Positions 6,251-14,500 of a DNA stretch of 17,242 nt are shown one piece after another. Numbering within the stretch: the stretch's first letter is position 1; the number at the start of each line of letters is the position of its first letter. Below the pieces are notes generated by a model that saw nothing but the letters and a program-made list of their open reading frames with translations, did no database searches and was not told where the DNA came from. The DNA is taken from assembly GCA_026708165.1 (NCBI GenBank), contig JAPOVO010000395.1:1-17242 (forward strand), in the 5' to 3' direction. The position numbers were made by a program, and so were the translations under genes. This DNA is from Chloroflexota bacterium. Its GTDB lineage: Bacteria > Chloroflexota > UBA11872 > VXNJ01.

Positions 6251-6697
6251 ATGCCCGTAGCCGACCGAATCTTCGAAGACCTCAAGCAGGCGATGCGCAA
6301 CCGCGACAAGGCGCGCGTCATAGCCCTTCGCTTTATAAGAAGCGAGATCCAGAAAGCGGAAAAAGCAAGCCGCAAACCGCTGGACGACTCTGCAGTAATC
6401 CAGAACCTGGCGACTCAGGCGCGCCGTCGTCGGGAGTCGATAGAGGAGTACAAAAAGGCGAAGCGGGAGGAGCTTGTCGCCAAGGAAACAGCTGAGCTTG
6501 ACATAATCCTCTCGTACATGCCCGAGCAGCTTAGCCGCGAAGAGATAGTCGACGCCGCCCGGGAGATAATCGCGGATGTCCAGGCAAGCGCTCCCAGAGA
6601 CATGGGTAAGGTGATGGGGCCGCTGATGGTCCGGCTTCGAGGCAAGGCCGATGGAGCGACTTGTTCCCAAATCGTGCGTGAGCTACTGGGCGCTTAG
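6251..6697 (+). CDS. GatB/YqeY domain-containing protein
   Basis: This 148-residue protein matches the YqeY family, which shares a helical domain with the tail of the tRNA-amidotransferase subunit GatB. Matching stretches are RIFEDLKQAMRNRDKARVIALRFIRSEIQKAE (7-38), the RRRRESIEEYKKAKREEL region, ELDIILSYMPEQLSREEI and DMGKVMGPLMVRLRGKADG (115-133). The domain binds tRNA in GatB, but stand-alone YqeY has no proven reaction. It lies 58 nt after rpsU on the same strand, with no strong ribosome site. The pairing with S21 suggests a role in translation, which is inference. Confidence 0.92.
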   Translation: MPVADRIFEDLKQAMRNRDKARVIALRFIRSEIQKAEKASRKPLDDSAVIQNLATQARRRRESIEEYKKAKREELVAKETAELDIILSYMPEQLSREEIVDAAREIIADVQASAPRDMGKVMGPLMVRLRGKADGATCSQIVRELLGA

Positions 6698-6735
6698 CAA
6701 CCGGGCGCAGGGTCAACGGCGGAGCTGACATCGAC

Positions 6736-7194
6736 TTGGCGGCGCGGGTTGAAGTCTTGTCGGACACGCAGGAGCTGGTCTCCAAATCACTCGTCGAATT
6801 GATCATCGCTGTATGCAGTGCCGCAGTCGAGCGGGCCGGGATCGATCAGGATGTCGAATTTGCCTGTCTGTTGACCGACGGCCCAGCGATGCGCCGGCTC
6901 AATCGCCAGTTTCGGGCAATCGACCGCGAGACCGAAGTGCTGGCGTTTCCCATAGACGAATCGGCGCCCGGCGGCGATATCGCCATCGCCATCGACCACG
7001 CTATGGCAGCGGCGGACAGCAACGGCTCGACTATCGAAGCCGAAGTGGCCTATCTCGCTGCTCACGCGTCGCTGCACCTGCTGGGCCACGATCACCATTC
7101 AGACGAGGACTACGAGAGAATGCTCGCCGAGGAAGATGAAGTGCTAGCAATGATTGGTGTTGCGAATCCCAGGCGCTCCGAAGAGATGGCCTGA
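6736..7194 (+). CDS. ybeY: Endoribonuclease YbeY (rRNA maturation factor)
   Basis: YbeY is a zinc-dependent single-strand endoribonuclease involved in 16S rRNA 3' maturation and ribosome quality control. The metal motif HASLHLLGHDH supplies H110, H114 and H120, the three zinc ligands of the family pattern HxxLHLxGYDH. DRETEVLAFPIDE (63-75) matches the conserved DTDVLSFP segment, and MRRLNRQFR (52-60) the LNxxFR segment. Length, 152 residues, is usual. The start is TTG at 6736, with GGAG about twelve nt upstream; no ATG fits. It sits in the rpsU operon, consistent with its role in ribosome assembly. Confidence 0.95.
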   Translation: MAARVEVLSDTQELVSKSLVELIIAVCSAAVERAGIDQDVEFACLLTDGPAMRRLNRQFRAIDRETEVLAFPIDESAPGGDIAIAIDHAMAAADSNGSTIEAEVAYLAAHASLHLLGHDHHSDEDYERMLAEEDEVLAMIGVANPRRSEEMA

Positions 7195-7209
7195 CTTCCG
7201 CCCAGAGCG

Positions 7210-8103
7210 ATGACAGAGACGCTGACGCTCAAGTCGTTCGCGAAGATCAACCTTGGCCTCGAGGTTTTGGGAAAGCGCCCAGACGGATATCACGAGCTGA
7301 TATCGGTAATGCAGTCGATCAGCCTGCACGACGTTCTGACGATATCGAAATCGACCTGCATTTCCGTGGACGGCGACGTTCCGCGGGACTTGCCTGAAGG
7401 CGATCTCGTAAGACAAGCCGCCGATTTGCTCGGAGAGACTGTTGGAAGAGCGCAAGGCGCGCACCTGAATCTGCGCAAGTCGATTCCGATAGGGGCGGGT
7501 CTTGGCGGAGGAAGCTCCAACGCCGCGTGCGCGCTGCTGGGACTCAATCAGCTGTGGGAGGCGGGGATGACCGTGGACGAGCTGACGCCGCTGGCGGCGG
7601 AGCTTGGCTCCGACGTGGCGTTTTTCTTGCGGGGCGGGACGGCGCTTGCGAGGGGACGTGGCCACGAGATGTCCACGCTTCCAGAATCGCCCCGGCATGA
7701 GGTCGTGATCGCAATGCCGGAGCAGTCCCTTTCGACGGCTCGCGTCTACGGTAATGTCAGATCCCATCATTTCACGGACGGAACGGCCACGCTCGCGCTG
7801 GCGGAGGGGCTTAGCGACGGCCGGCTGTTGTATTCGCGAATCCGAAACTCGCTTCAGGCGCCAGCGGTCAAATTGCTTCCGGAGATAGAGACGCTGATCG
7901 CGGAGCTGCGACGGCTGGGGGCGAAGGCGAGCATCGTGTCGGGGAGTGGGAGCGCGTGTTTCGGGCTCTTCACTGAGTGTGAACCGGCCCAACAGGCTGC
8001 GGCTGATATGGCGACGGCGGGTTACTGGGTGAGGACGTGCGCCTTCGTCAGGGCGTGGAACGGACGGTCGCCCTTTGCAGAAACGGACGGGGCGGTCTCT
8101 TAG
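7210..8103 (+). CDS. ispE: 4-diphosphocytidyl-2-C-methyl-D-erythritol kinase
   Basis: IspE phosphorylates CDP-methylerythritol with ATP in the MEP pathway, which makes IPP and DMAPP for quinones, carotenoids and the undecaprenyl carrier. The 297-residue GHMP kinase shows SFAKINLGLEVLGKRPDGYHEL (9-30), the phosphate-binding loop IPIGAGLGGGSSNAACAL (92-109), and the catalytic Asp in LGSDVAFFL (D135). The C-terminal half has the GHMP glycine patch SGSGSACFG. The ATG at 7210 follows ybeY by 15 nt, so the two are probably co-transcribed. The gene implies that this organism uses the MEP route rather than mevalonate. Confidence 0.96.
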   Translation: MTETLTLKSFAKINLGLEVLGKRPDGYHELISVMQSISLHDVLTISKSTCISVDGDVPRDLPEGDLVRQAADLLGETVGRAQGAHLNLRKSIPIGAGLGGGSSNAACALLGLNQLWEAGMTVDELTPLAAELGSDVAFFLRGGTALARGRGHEMSTLPESPRHEVVIAMPEQSLSTARVYGNVRSHHFTDGTATLALAEGLSDGRLLYSRIRNSLQAPAVKLLPEIETLIAELRRLGAKASIVSGSGSACFGLFTECEPAQQAAADMATAGYWVRTCAFVRAWNGRSPFAETDGAVS

Positions 8104-8114
8104 TTGATAAGTAT

Positions 8115-8120
8115 TAGAAT
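8115..8120 (+). promoter_or_regulatory. Possible -10 element for tRNA-Cys
   Basis: TAGAAT (5 of 6 to consensus) lies 27 nt before the tRNA. No good -35 is seen 17 nt upstream, so the tRNA may equally be read through from ispE. Confidence 0.25.
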
Positions 8121-8146
8121 AGGGTTACCGCTGGAACGGTATCCGC

Positions 8147-8218
8147 GGCGACGTGGCCAAGTGGTTAAGGCAGGGGTCTGCAAAACCCTTATCGTCGGTT
8201 CGATTCCGACCGTCGCCT
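8147..8218 (+). tRNA. tRNA-Cys (GCA)
   Basis: A 72-nt cloverleaf folds fully. Acceptor GGCGACG pairs with CGTCGCC; the D stem is GCC/GGC; the anticodon stem GGGGT/ACCCT (one G-U) frames loop CTGCAAA with anticodon GCA; the variable loop is TATC; the T arm is GTCGG-TTCGATT-CCGAC. The discriminator base is U73, the identity base for cysteine. The CCA end is not encoded (CCGG follows), so it must be added by nucleotidyltransferase. Confidence 0.97.
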
Positions 8219-8284
8219 CCGGTCGGACTGATGTGTCCGATCCTCCAGTTTCCGAGGCCTTCACCCGATCCGGTTTCATAGCGC

Positions 8285-8332
8285 AAAAAGGAGCCGGCCG
8301 GGCACGCCAATTGGAGGTCTGCGGCCCGTTTT
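8285..8332. terminator. Possible weak bidirectional terminator
   Basis: CGGGC (8299-8303) and GCCCG (8324-8328) could pair across a 20-nt loop. On the plus strand TTTT follows at 8329-8332; on the minus strand a T5 run follows (complement of AAAAA, 8285-8289). It lies between the tRNA and the convergent exonuclease gene. A cleaner 6-bp hairpin, TCGGAC-TGATGT-GTCCGA, is at 8223-8240 just after the tRNA but lacks a T-run. Weak evidence. Confidence 0.3.
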
Positions 8333-10133
8333 AGGCGAAGGCGAGCTCGCGTACTCGCCTCCAGATCCGTGACGCCATTCGGTCGAAGTCGTGGGTTCCG
8401 CGGACGATTGCGACGTTGTCGTCTCCGAAATGCTGATGGAGCCACGCCACCACCGAGTTGACGCTACTGACATCGGCTGGCGCGCTCGTCTTGCCGGCGT
8501 CCACCATCCTCTCGACTACGGCGCGAACCGAGTCGCGAGAGGGCTGCCGCAGACGCTCGCTTGCGACCACCGCGCCTTGTTCGATGGCAAACAGCTCGAC
8601 CTCGTCCGGTCCGGCGCCATGGTCGAAAATGATCGCCCTCACTCCGGCGAGTCCTCCAGCGACCGGACTCGGGACGCTGCGAACTCTGCGAAGCTGTCTG
8701 AGAATCTTGCGAGCCACGTTTTGCTCAGCGTCGGAGGCGGCGCCGAGGAGCTCGATTGTCGCCTTGGAGCCGTGGAGCAGAAAGCTCCGTGCGGCGCGGT
8801 AATTGAGCGCGGAATCGATTTCAAACCGCCGTCTACGTGAGGGCATTCCGAATACTCGCCGGACGGTGGCGGCGAGTGACCGGGCGGCGGCAGCCGTCCT
8901 GTATGGACCCGCATAGACCCCGCCGTCGTCGGTGATCTCACTGACGCAACCGACGACGGGGTCGTCTTCGCCCCCCAACCGCACGAGCCTGGGTGGAGAG
9001 CGACGCCGAAGCTGAACATTGAACACGGGTTGGAGCTGGCGCATTCGCTCGATCTCCAGCAAGGTCGCGGAGAAGTCGGAGCCGGTGACCTCGTGATCGA
9101 TGGACGCCGTGGCTTCGAGCAGTCCCTGCCAGGTTTTTCGAGCGGCTCTTGCGCCGGTGAAGTGACTGCGGACTCGACGTTGCAGCGATTTGGACTTGCC
9201 GACGTAGAGCGCGCCGCCGTCACCCCCGCGGAAGACGTACACGCCCGGAAGCGCGGGCAGATTGAGCGAAGCCCATCTGGCCAGTTCCGCCCTCCTTCGC
9301 GGCAGCCCGCGATTGTCAGCGCCGATCACGAAGTCTCGAAGGTCGGCGACGGTGGCGAGTCCGCGTTCCTTTGCCAGGCTGGTTAGGCGCCGAAAAAGCT
9401 CAGCCGCGTTTCTGGCGTCAGGCAGCGCGCGATGCGCCGCCTCGACGTTTACGTCGAAATGTGCGAGACCGGCCTGCAAGCCGAGCTGTTTGAGCTCCGG
9501 AACCAGCGCGGCCAAAAGCTCCATGGTGTCCAGCCCGTCGCCGGGGAAACGCGGACGTCTTGCCCAAATGGCCTCGTGGTTCAGAAAGGCCAGGTCGGCG
9601 GGCAGATTGTGCGACACGAGAATCGCACCGTTCGAGAATGCGGCGAACTCATCCAGGACCGACTCGACCGGCGGGGCGTCGTGAAGCTGCTCTGGCAAGA
9701 TTCCCGTCAAGGACGATATGAATCGCGGCAGCCGCCGGGCCAACCTTACGAAGGACGAGTATTCGGCGGTTGGACCACTGGCGCCGAATCTGACGCCGGC
9801 GAGCTCGATGATGCGGTGACGCCCCGATCTACCGCCGTTGCTTTCGACATCGAATACGACGAACTCCGCTTCATCGATTAGCTTCCGCCCCAGGTCCCAG
9901 TTGGCGAGCGAGCAGACGCCGCAGTTGTCGATGAGAAAGCGGGCGTCGGCTCGAAGCAGGTCCGCTGCTTCCTGGACAAGCCGCCCCGGAAGCTTGCCGT
10001 GGAGCGCGAGCGAGTGCTGGACCACCGTATCCAGAGGAGCGGGTTCGCCCCGGCCGGACAGATATGTGTAGGCCGATTCCACAACGCTGCTGCGCCGACC
10101 GCCTGCGTGCTCGGACAAGTTTGGGGTTTTCAT
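8331..10133 (-). CDS. DEDD (DnaQ-like) 3'-5' exonuclease fused to UvrC/Cho-type GIY-YIG nuclease
   Basis: A 600-residue two-nuclease protein. Residues 13-85 look like a small helical, winged-helix-like module. Residues 88-255 are a DEDDh exonuclease: FDVESNG (D95, E97), SHNLPADLAFL (H175, D180) and HRALPDA (H234, D239) supply all four acidic ligands and the histidine. Residues 293-375 are a GIY-YIG domain: LPGVYVF, ALYVGKSKSLQRRVRSHF (R320) and LLEIERMRQLQPVFNV (E360) match the UvrC N-terminus. About 220 further residues follow, without a UvrB-binding UVR motif or the UvrC RNase H domain that I can recognise. Similar exonuclease/GIY-YIG fusions occur in actinobacteria (I recall mycobacterial Rv2191); a DNA-repair role is likely but unproven. 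The ATG at 10133 overlaps the upstream stop (TGATG). A longer reading to 10508 only adds out-of-frame sequence of the neighbour. Confidence 0.9.
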   Translation of the reverse strand: MKTPNLSEHAGGRRSSVVESAYTYLSGRGEPAPLDTVVQHSLALHGKLPGRLVQEAADLLRADARFLIDNCGVCSLANWDLGRKLIDEAEFVVFDVESNGGRSGRHRIIELAGVRFGASGPTAEYSSFVRLARRLPRFISSLTGILPEQLHDAPPVESVLDEFAAFSNGAILVSHNLPADLAFLNHEAIWARRPRFPGDGLDTMELLAALVPELKQLGLQAGLAHFDVNVEAAHRALPDARNAAELFRRLTSLAKERGLATVADLRDFVIGADNRGLPRRRAELARWASLNLPALPGVYVFRGGDGGALYVGKSKSLQRRVRSHFTGARAARKTWQGLLEATASIDHEVTGSDFSATLLEIERMRQLQPVFNVQLRRRSPPRLVRLGGEDDPVVGCVSEITDDGGVYAGPYRTAAAARSLAATVRRVFGMPSRRRRFEIDSALNYRAARSFLLHGSKATIELLGAASDAEQNVARKILRQLRRVRSVPSPVAGGLAGVRAIIFDHGAGPDEVELFAIEQGAVVASERLRQPSRDSVRAVVERMVDAGKTSAPADVSSVNSVVAWLHQHFGDDNVAIVRGTHDFDRMASRIWRRVRELAFA

Positions 10134-10531
10134 CAGCTTCGCTTCTCGTCGGGCTTCTGACCGAGCACCACCGAGCCGATGACGCTGACGGCCGCCATGA
10201 TCAGTGCTCCGAGAACCACGTAGAGGAAGCTGTCGACCTGTATAGCCTCGATGAAGACATCGGCCAACCAGAACATGAGCGCACCGATCAGGAAGTGGGT
10301 AAGTCCCAAAGTAGCGAGCGTGAGCAGGCACTTGATCGGGCCGAGCATCGCGTTGAGCGCGGGGCGCACGAGTGAATTCAACGCGGCCAGGACTGCCGCG
10401 AAACCGGCGGCAGTGGACCAGTATTCGGGGGTGTCGCTTGGAGGAAGTGTTACATGCGGGTTCAAGACGGCCGAAACGAGCACGATCCCTAGAAAGCCCG
10501 AGGCCCACTGAACGAGTAACCGTCTAAGCAT
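10133..10531 (-). CDS. Phage holin family 4 / DUF360-type small membrane protein
   Basis: This 132-residue protein has about four hydrophobic segments (near 8-24, 40-58, 66-92 and 101-124). It carries the family signature NSLVRPALNAMLGPIKCLLT followed by LATLGLTHFLIGALMFWLAD. The Pfam name Phage_holin_4_2 is historical; most members are chromosomal, are not in prophages and have no known function. A basic/acidic tail QKPDEKRS ends the protein. Its TGA overlaps the ATG of the exonuclease gene (TGATG), so the two are probably translated in a coupled way. It starts 68 nt after the stop of the dehydrogenase gene. Confidence 0.85.
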   Translation of the reverse strand: MLRRLLVQWASGFLGIVLVSAVLNPHVTLPPSDTPEYWSTAAGFAAVLAALNSLVRPALNAMLGPIKCLLTLATLGLTHFLIGALMFWLADVFIEAIQVDSFLYVVLGALIMAAVSVIGSVVLGQKPDEKRS

Positions 10532-10599
10532 TTTCAGGGTACGCAGGCGATGGCATTCAATCCGGGCTACGGAGCGGGTTCTTCAGAAATTGTCTCCGG

Positions 10600-11487
10600 C
10601 TATTTTCGCACTTCGACGCCAGCGGACTGCTCCAGCGGCTTGATAATGGCCACCATATCGTTGGCGCCCAGACCAAACGCCTGCCCCTCCCTGGCCATAA
10701 GCTCAGCCATTTCGCCCACGAGCATTCGAATCCCAAGGTCGCGTGCCTGCGTGGTTCCCAGCGCGAGGTCCTTGGTCAGCAGGTCGAGGCTGAACTGCGC
10801 GTCAAAGTCGTTGTTGAGAATCATGGTGCCTATATTGCGTTCCATGACCTTTCCACCGGATGACGAACCCATAAGCACTTCCAAAAGCTGAGCGGGATCG
10901 ATGCCGTATTTCGCTGCGGCGACGAACGCCTCGCAGCAGACGGCGAGAGTGCCGCCGAGAATAACCTGATTGGCGAGCTTGGCGGCCGATCCGCAGCCGG
11001 ACGCGCCCATGTGATGGATAGTGGTCCCAAGGGTCTCGAGAATCGGCATTGCCCGCTCGAAGTCGGCCAGATCGCCTCCGACCATGATTGCAAGCGTTGC
11101 CGCTTGGGCGCCCGTTGGGCCGCCGCTTATGGGCGCGTCCAGATATCCGATTCCCCGCGATTTGGCGGCATCGTAAATGCGGCGCGAAGTGTCAGGTCCG
11201 TTGGTGCTGAAGTCGAGAATCAGCGAACCGGGCGGAGCAGATTCGACCACGCCGCCGTCGCCGAGGAATACGTCCTCGCAAACATCGGGCGTCAGCAGAC
11301 ACGCCATCGTCACGTCGCAGGCCGCCGCAAGCTCGGCGGGCGACGCGGCGCGCTCGGCCCCACCGGCGATCAGGTCGTCGGCCTTCGAGGCCGTGCGGTT
11401 GTAGACGACGACTTGGTAGCCGGCGGCCAGGAGATTGGCGGCCATAGGAAAGCCCATATGTCCCAGACCGATAAATCCAACTTTCAT
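10600..11487 (-). CDS. 3-hydroxyisobutyrate dehydrogenase-family NAD(P)-dependent oxidoreductase
   Basis: This 295-residue beta-hydroxyacid dehydrogenase has the N-terminal Rossmann motif GFIGLGHMGFPMAANLL (4-20). The substrate loop DAPISGGPTGAQAA (117-130) contains the S-G-G of the family, and GSAAKLANQ (166-174) contains the catalytic lysine K170 with N173. An all-helical C-terminal domain follows. Relatives act on 3-hydroxyisobutyrate, tartronate semialdehyde, glyoxylate or succinic semialdehyde, and sequence alone does not pick one. Residue R31 after the second beta strand (VYNRT) leans toward NADPH. The ATG at 11487 has a strong GGAGG nine nt upstream. It lies 105 nt after dnaE on the same strand, so it may have its own promoter or be read through. 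Confidence 0.92.
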   Translation of the reverse strand: MKVGFIGLGHMGFPMAANLLAAGYQVVVYNRTASKADDLIAGGAERAASPAELAAACDVTMACLLTPDVCEDVFLGDGGVVESAPPGSLILDFSTNGPDTSRRIYDAAKSRGIGYLDAPISGGPTGAQAATLAIMVGGDLADFERAMPILETLGTTIHHMGASGCGSAAKLANQVILGGTLAVCCEAFVAAAKYGIDPAQLLEVLMGSSSGGKVMERNIGTMILNNDFDAQFSLDLLTKDLALGTTQARDLGIRMLVGEMAELMAREGQAFGLGANDMVAIIKPLEQSAGVEVRK

Positions 11488-11592
11488 ATGTTCAAACCTC
11501 CGAATTCGAGAGAGTAGATCAGAAGCGAGTGCGGAAAATGGCGTGGCGGCTGCAATTCGCAGCGCGCAAGATTGTGGGCAATCCTCGGCCTG

Positions 11593-14500
11593 TCAGACCG
11601 CCGCCTTGCCGCTCGGTCGGGACATCTCCACCGATCCCGCTCCGAAGGCCTCTTCAAGCCGGGCTGCAAGCTGGCCGCTGGCGGCAACGCGGCGACGCCA
11701 GCGCAATCTCGTATTTTCTCCGCCGCCTTTGACCAATAGCTGCAATTCAGTCTCGCCCGGGAATCCGGCAGACGTTTGGTCCAAGGCCTCGAGCAGTTTT
11801 GCGTCACGGTCGAAATCGCCGGTCTTGTTAAGCGTGACGATAACGGCGTCGACCGCCGCAGACCCGTTTGTCCCGCCATTTTGGAGGGGAGTATCGTCGG
11901 GAGGTGGCTGGGCGGGGGGCACCGAACTGTCGGGCGCTTGGACCGGAGGTTCGGGCGCGGGGGCGCTGATCCTGGACTCGGCAGCTTGCGGCGGCGCGGT
12001 TTCGTAAGGTTGAGGCTCCGCTGAGCCGTTGGCGCTGTAGTCGATCGAAAACTCTCGAATCAAGCCACCGTTGCCGACCAACAATCTGGATTCGCGGTCA
12101 TCCGCTTCGATCTCGCCGGAAGCTATGACGACGTTGCCATCGACGATGTGCTCGCGGTGGGTTTGGAAGGCACGCGGGAAAACGGTCACCCCAATCGAGC
12201 CGTCGGGCGCCTCCAAGGTGAACGAGGCCATCTCCGCCCCCTTACGCGTTGTGAAAACCCGGATGCTTCCGACCTGACCGCCGAGCGTGACTCCGGTCTG
12301 GCCGTTGTGAGCTTCGCCGATCTCGCCGGGCGAGAACGAAATGGCCCTTCGCAAATCTCCCCAAACGCGGTCGATCTCGCCGCGCGTGAATGCGAATCCG
12401 AGCAACTCGATCTCCCAGAGCCGCTTACGGGCTTCGGAGGCGGGTTCGACTTTGGGGAGGGGCGGCGGCTCGGCTTTTCCTACCAGCAGCGAGTCGAACA
12501 ACGTGGCGTGGCCGAGCAGTCCCTCGCGTTCGAGTCTGTTAGCCCGCTCCATAGTCGGCCCCAGAGCGCTGAGTAGAGAGTTGCGTTCGCCCAGCTCGTC
12601 GAACGCACCGGCTTTTATGAGGCTTTCCAAGGCCCTTCTATTGAGAGTGCGTAGATCGACGCGCTCGCAGAAGTCTTGCAGCGAAGCGAACAGGCCGTCG
12701 CGCCGTGCGGCGACGATGCTCTCTATCGCCCCCCGTCCGACGTTCTTTACGGCGGTGAGTCCGTAGACGATGGCCCGTCCGTCAATGCGGAAGTCAACTT
12801 CGCTGCGTGAGATCGAGGGTGGGACCACCTCGATACCGAAGTCCACGCATTCGGCTACCGCGGCGGCCAGCTTGCCCGCGTCGCCGCTGGCAGTGATGAA
12901 AAGCGAGGCCATGTATTCGACGGGATAGTTTGTCTTGAGATAGGCGGTCCAGTACGCCACGGTGCCGTAGAAGAAGGCGTGGGCCTTGTTGAATCCGTAA
13001 CCGCCGAACGGCTCGACCAGGTCGTATATGCGGCGGGCGGTGTCAAGGTTGATTCCGTTGGCGACGGCACCATCGATGAACTTCTCGCGCTGGATCCTCA
13101 ACTCGGCGGGAATCTTCTTCCCCATCGCCTTGCGCATAACGTCGATTTCCGGCCACGTATATCCGGCCAGATCACGCGCGGCGACCAGCACCTGATCCTG
13201 ATATACCATCACGCCGTGGGACTCGCGCAGGATCGGCTCCAGCTTTGGATGAAGATACCTGACCTTGGAGGGGTCCCTTTTGGCCTCGATGAACGACTCG
13301 ATGTTGGCCATCGGACCGGGGCGGTAAAGGGAGACCATTGCGGCGAGGTCGTCGACAGAGGTAGGTCTGAGCTGGGTGAGATATCTGGTCATTCCGCTGC
13401 TTTCGAGCTGAAACAACCCGACCGTCCGTCCGCTGGAAAGCAGCTCGAACGTCTTGTCGTCGTCGAATGGGATGCCGGCCGGTTCCAGGTCGATACCCTG
13501 GCTTTCGCGGACGAAGTCGAGCGCGGTCGAGATCGTCCGGAAGGTCGCCAGTCCGAGGAAATCCATCCGCATGAACCCGATTTGCTCAAGCGTTCCGAAC
13601 TTGAATTGGGCGACCGGATCGCCGCTCGTGCCGGACCGCATAAGCGGCACGTGCTCGACGATGGGGACATTGGCGACGACGACGCCGGCGGCGTGCACCG
13701 ACGCATTTCGCGCGACGCCCTCGAGCTGCTGGGCGGTGTCGATCAGCTTTTTGATCGAGTCGTCCGACTCATAGCGGTCTCGGAGGGGTGCTACGACTTC
13801 AAGTGCGCGCCGGATGTCGAACGGGTCAACCGCGCTGAAGGGGATCGCCTTGGCGATCTCATCGACCGTGTCGTAGGGCATGTTGAGCGCACGGCCGACG
13901 TCGCGAATCGCCTGCCGGGCGGCCATTGTTCCGAACGTCGCTATCTGCGCTACGTTGTCGCGGCCGTATTTCTGGGCGACGTAGTCGATGACCTGATCCC
14001 GCCCGTCGTCAGGGAAGTCCATGTCGATGTCGGGCGGCTGCCCACGGCGGCCCTCATTGAGAAACCGCTCGAACGGAATGTTGCGCTCCAGCGGATCGAT
14101 GTCGGATATGTAAAGCGCGTAGGCCACGAGGCTGCCGCCGACTGACCCGCGCGGGCCGGCGAGCATGTTGCGCCCGCGGGCGAACCTGAAGATGTCGGCA
14201 TGAATAAGGAAGTAGGCGGAGAATCCCAGGTCCCGGATGATGCCAAGCTCGCGCTCGAGCCTTGCGGTGTAGCGCTCGTCGTCGGTTGAAATGCGTTCGC
14301 GGAGTCCTGCAAACGCGGTTTTCCGCAAATGCGAGTCTTCCGTTTCGCCGGCGGGGATCTCGATTTCAGGCAGCGAAATCCGCCCGAAGTCGAGGTCGAG
14401 GTTGCAGCGGTCGGCGATTACGAGCGTGTTGAGGGCGGCTTCCGGATAATCGGCGAACGCTTCGATCATCTCCTCAGGCCCGCGCAGGTGGTAGGCGCCC

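Noticed and set aside
10134..10508. Extended N-terminus of the exonuclease/GIY-YIG protein
   Set aside because: The extra 125 residues are the holin-4 gene read in another frame; ATG 10133 overlaps that gene's stop and gives a normal start.
10133..10531. Prophage remnant suggested by the holin family name
   Set aside because: No other phage gene is near, and most members of this family are chromosomal membrane proteins.
11549..11563. Small hairpin GCTGC-AATTC-GCAGC after dnaE as a terminator
   Set aside because: The stem is five pairs and no T-run follows directly on the minus strand.
12979..14145. Long plus-strand open frame of 388 codons opposite dnaE
   Set aside because: It lies wholly inside the highly conserved dnaE gene on the other strand and its product has no recognisable motif; long antisense frames are common in GC-rich genes.
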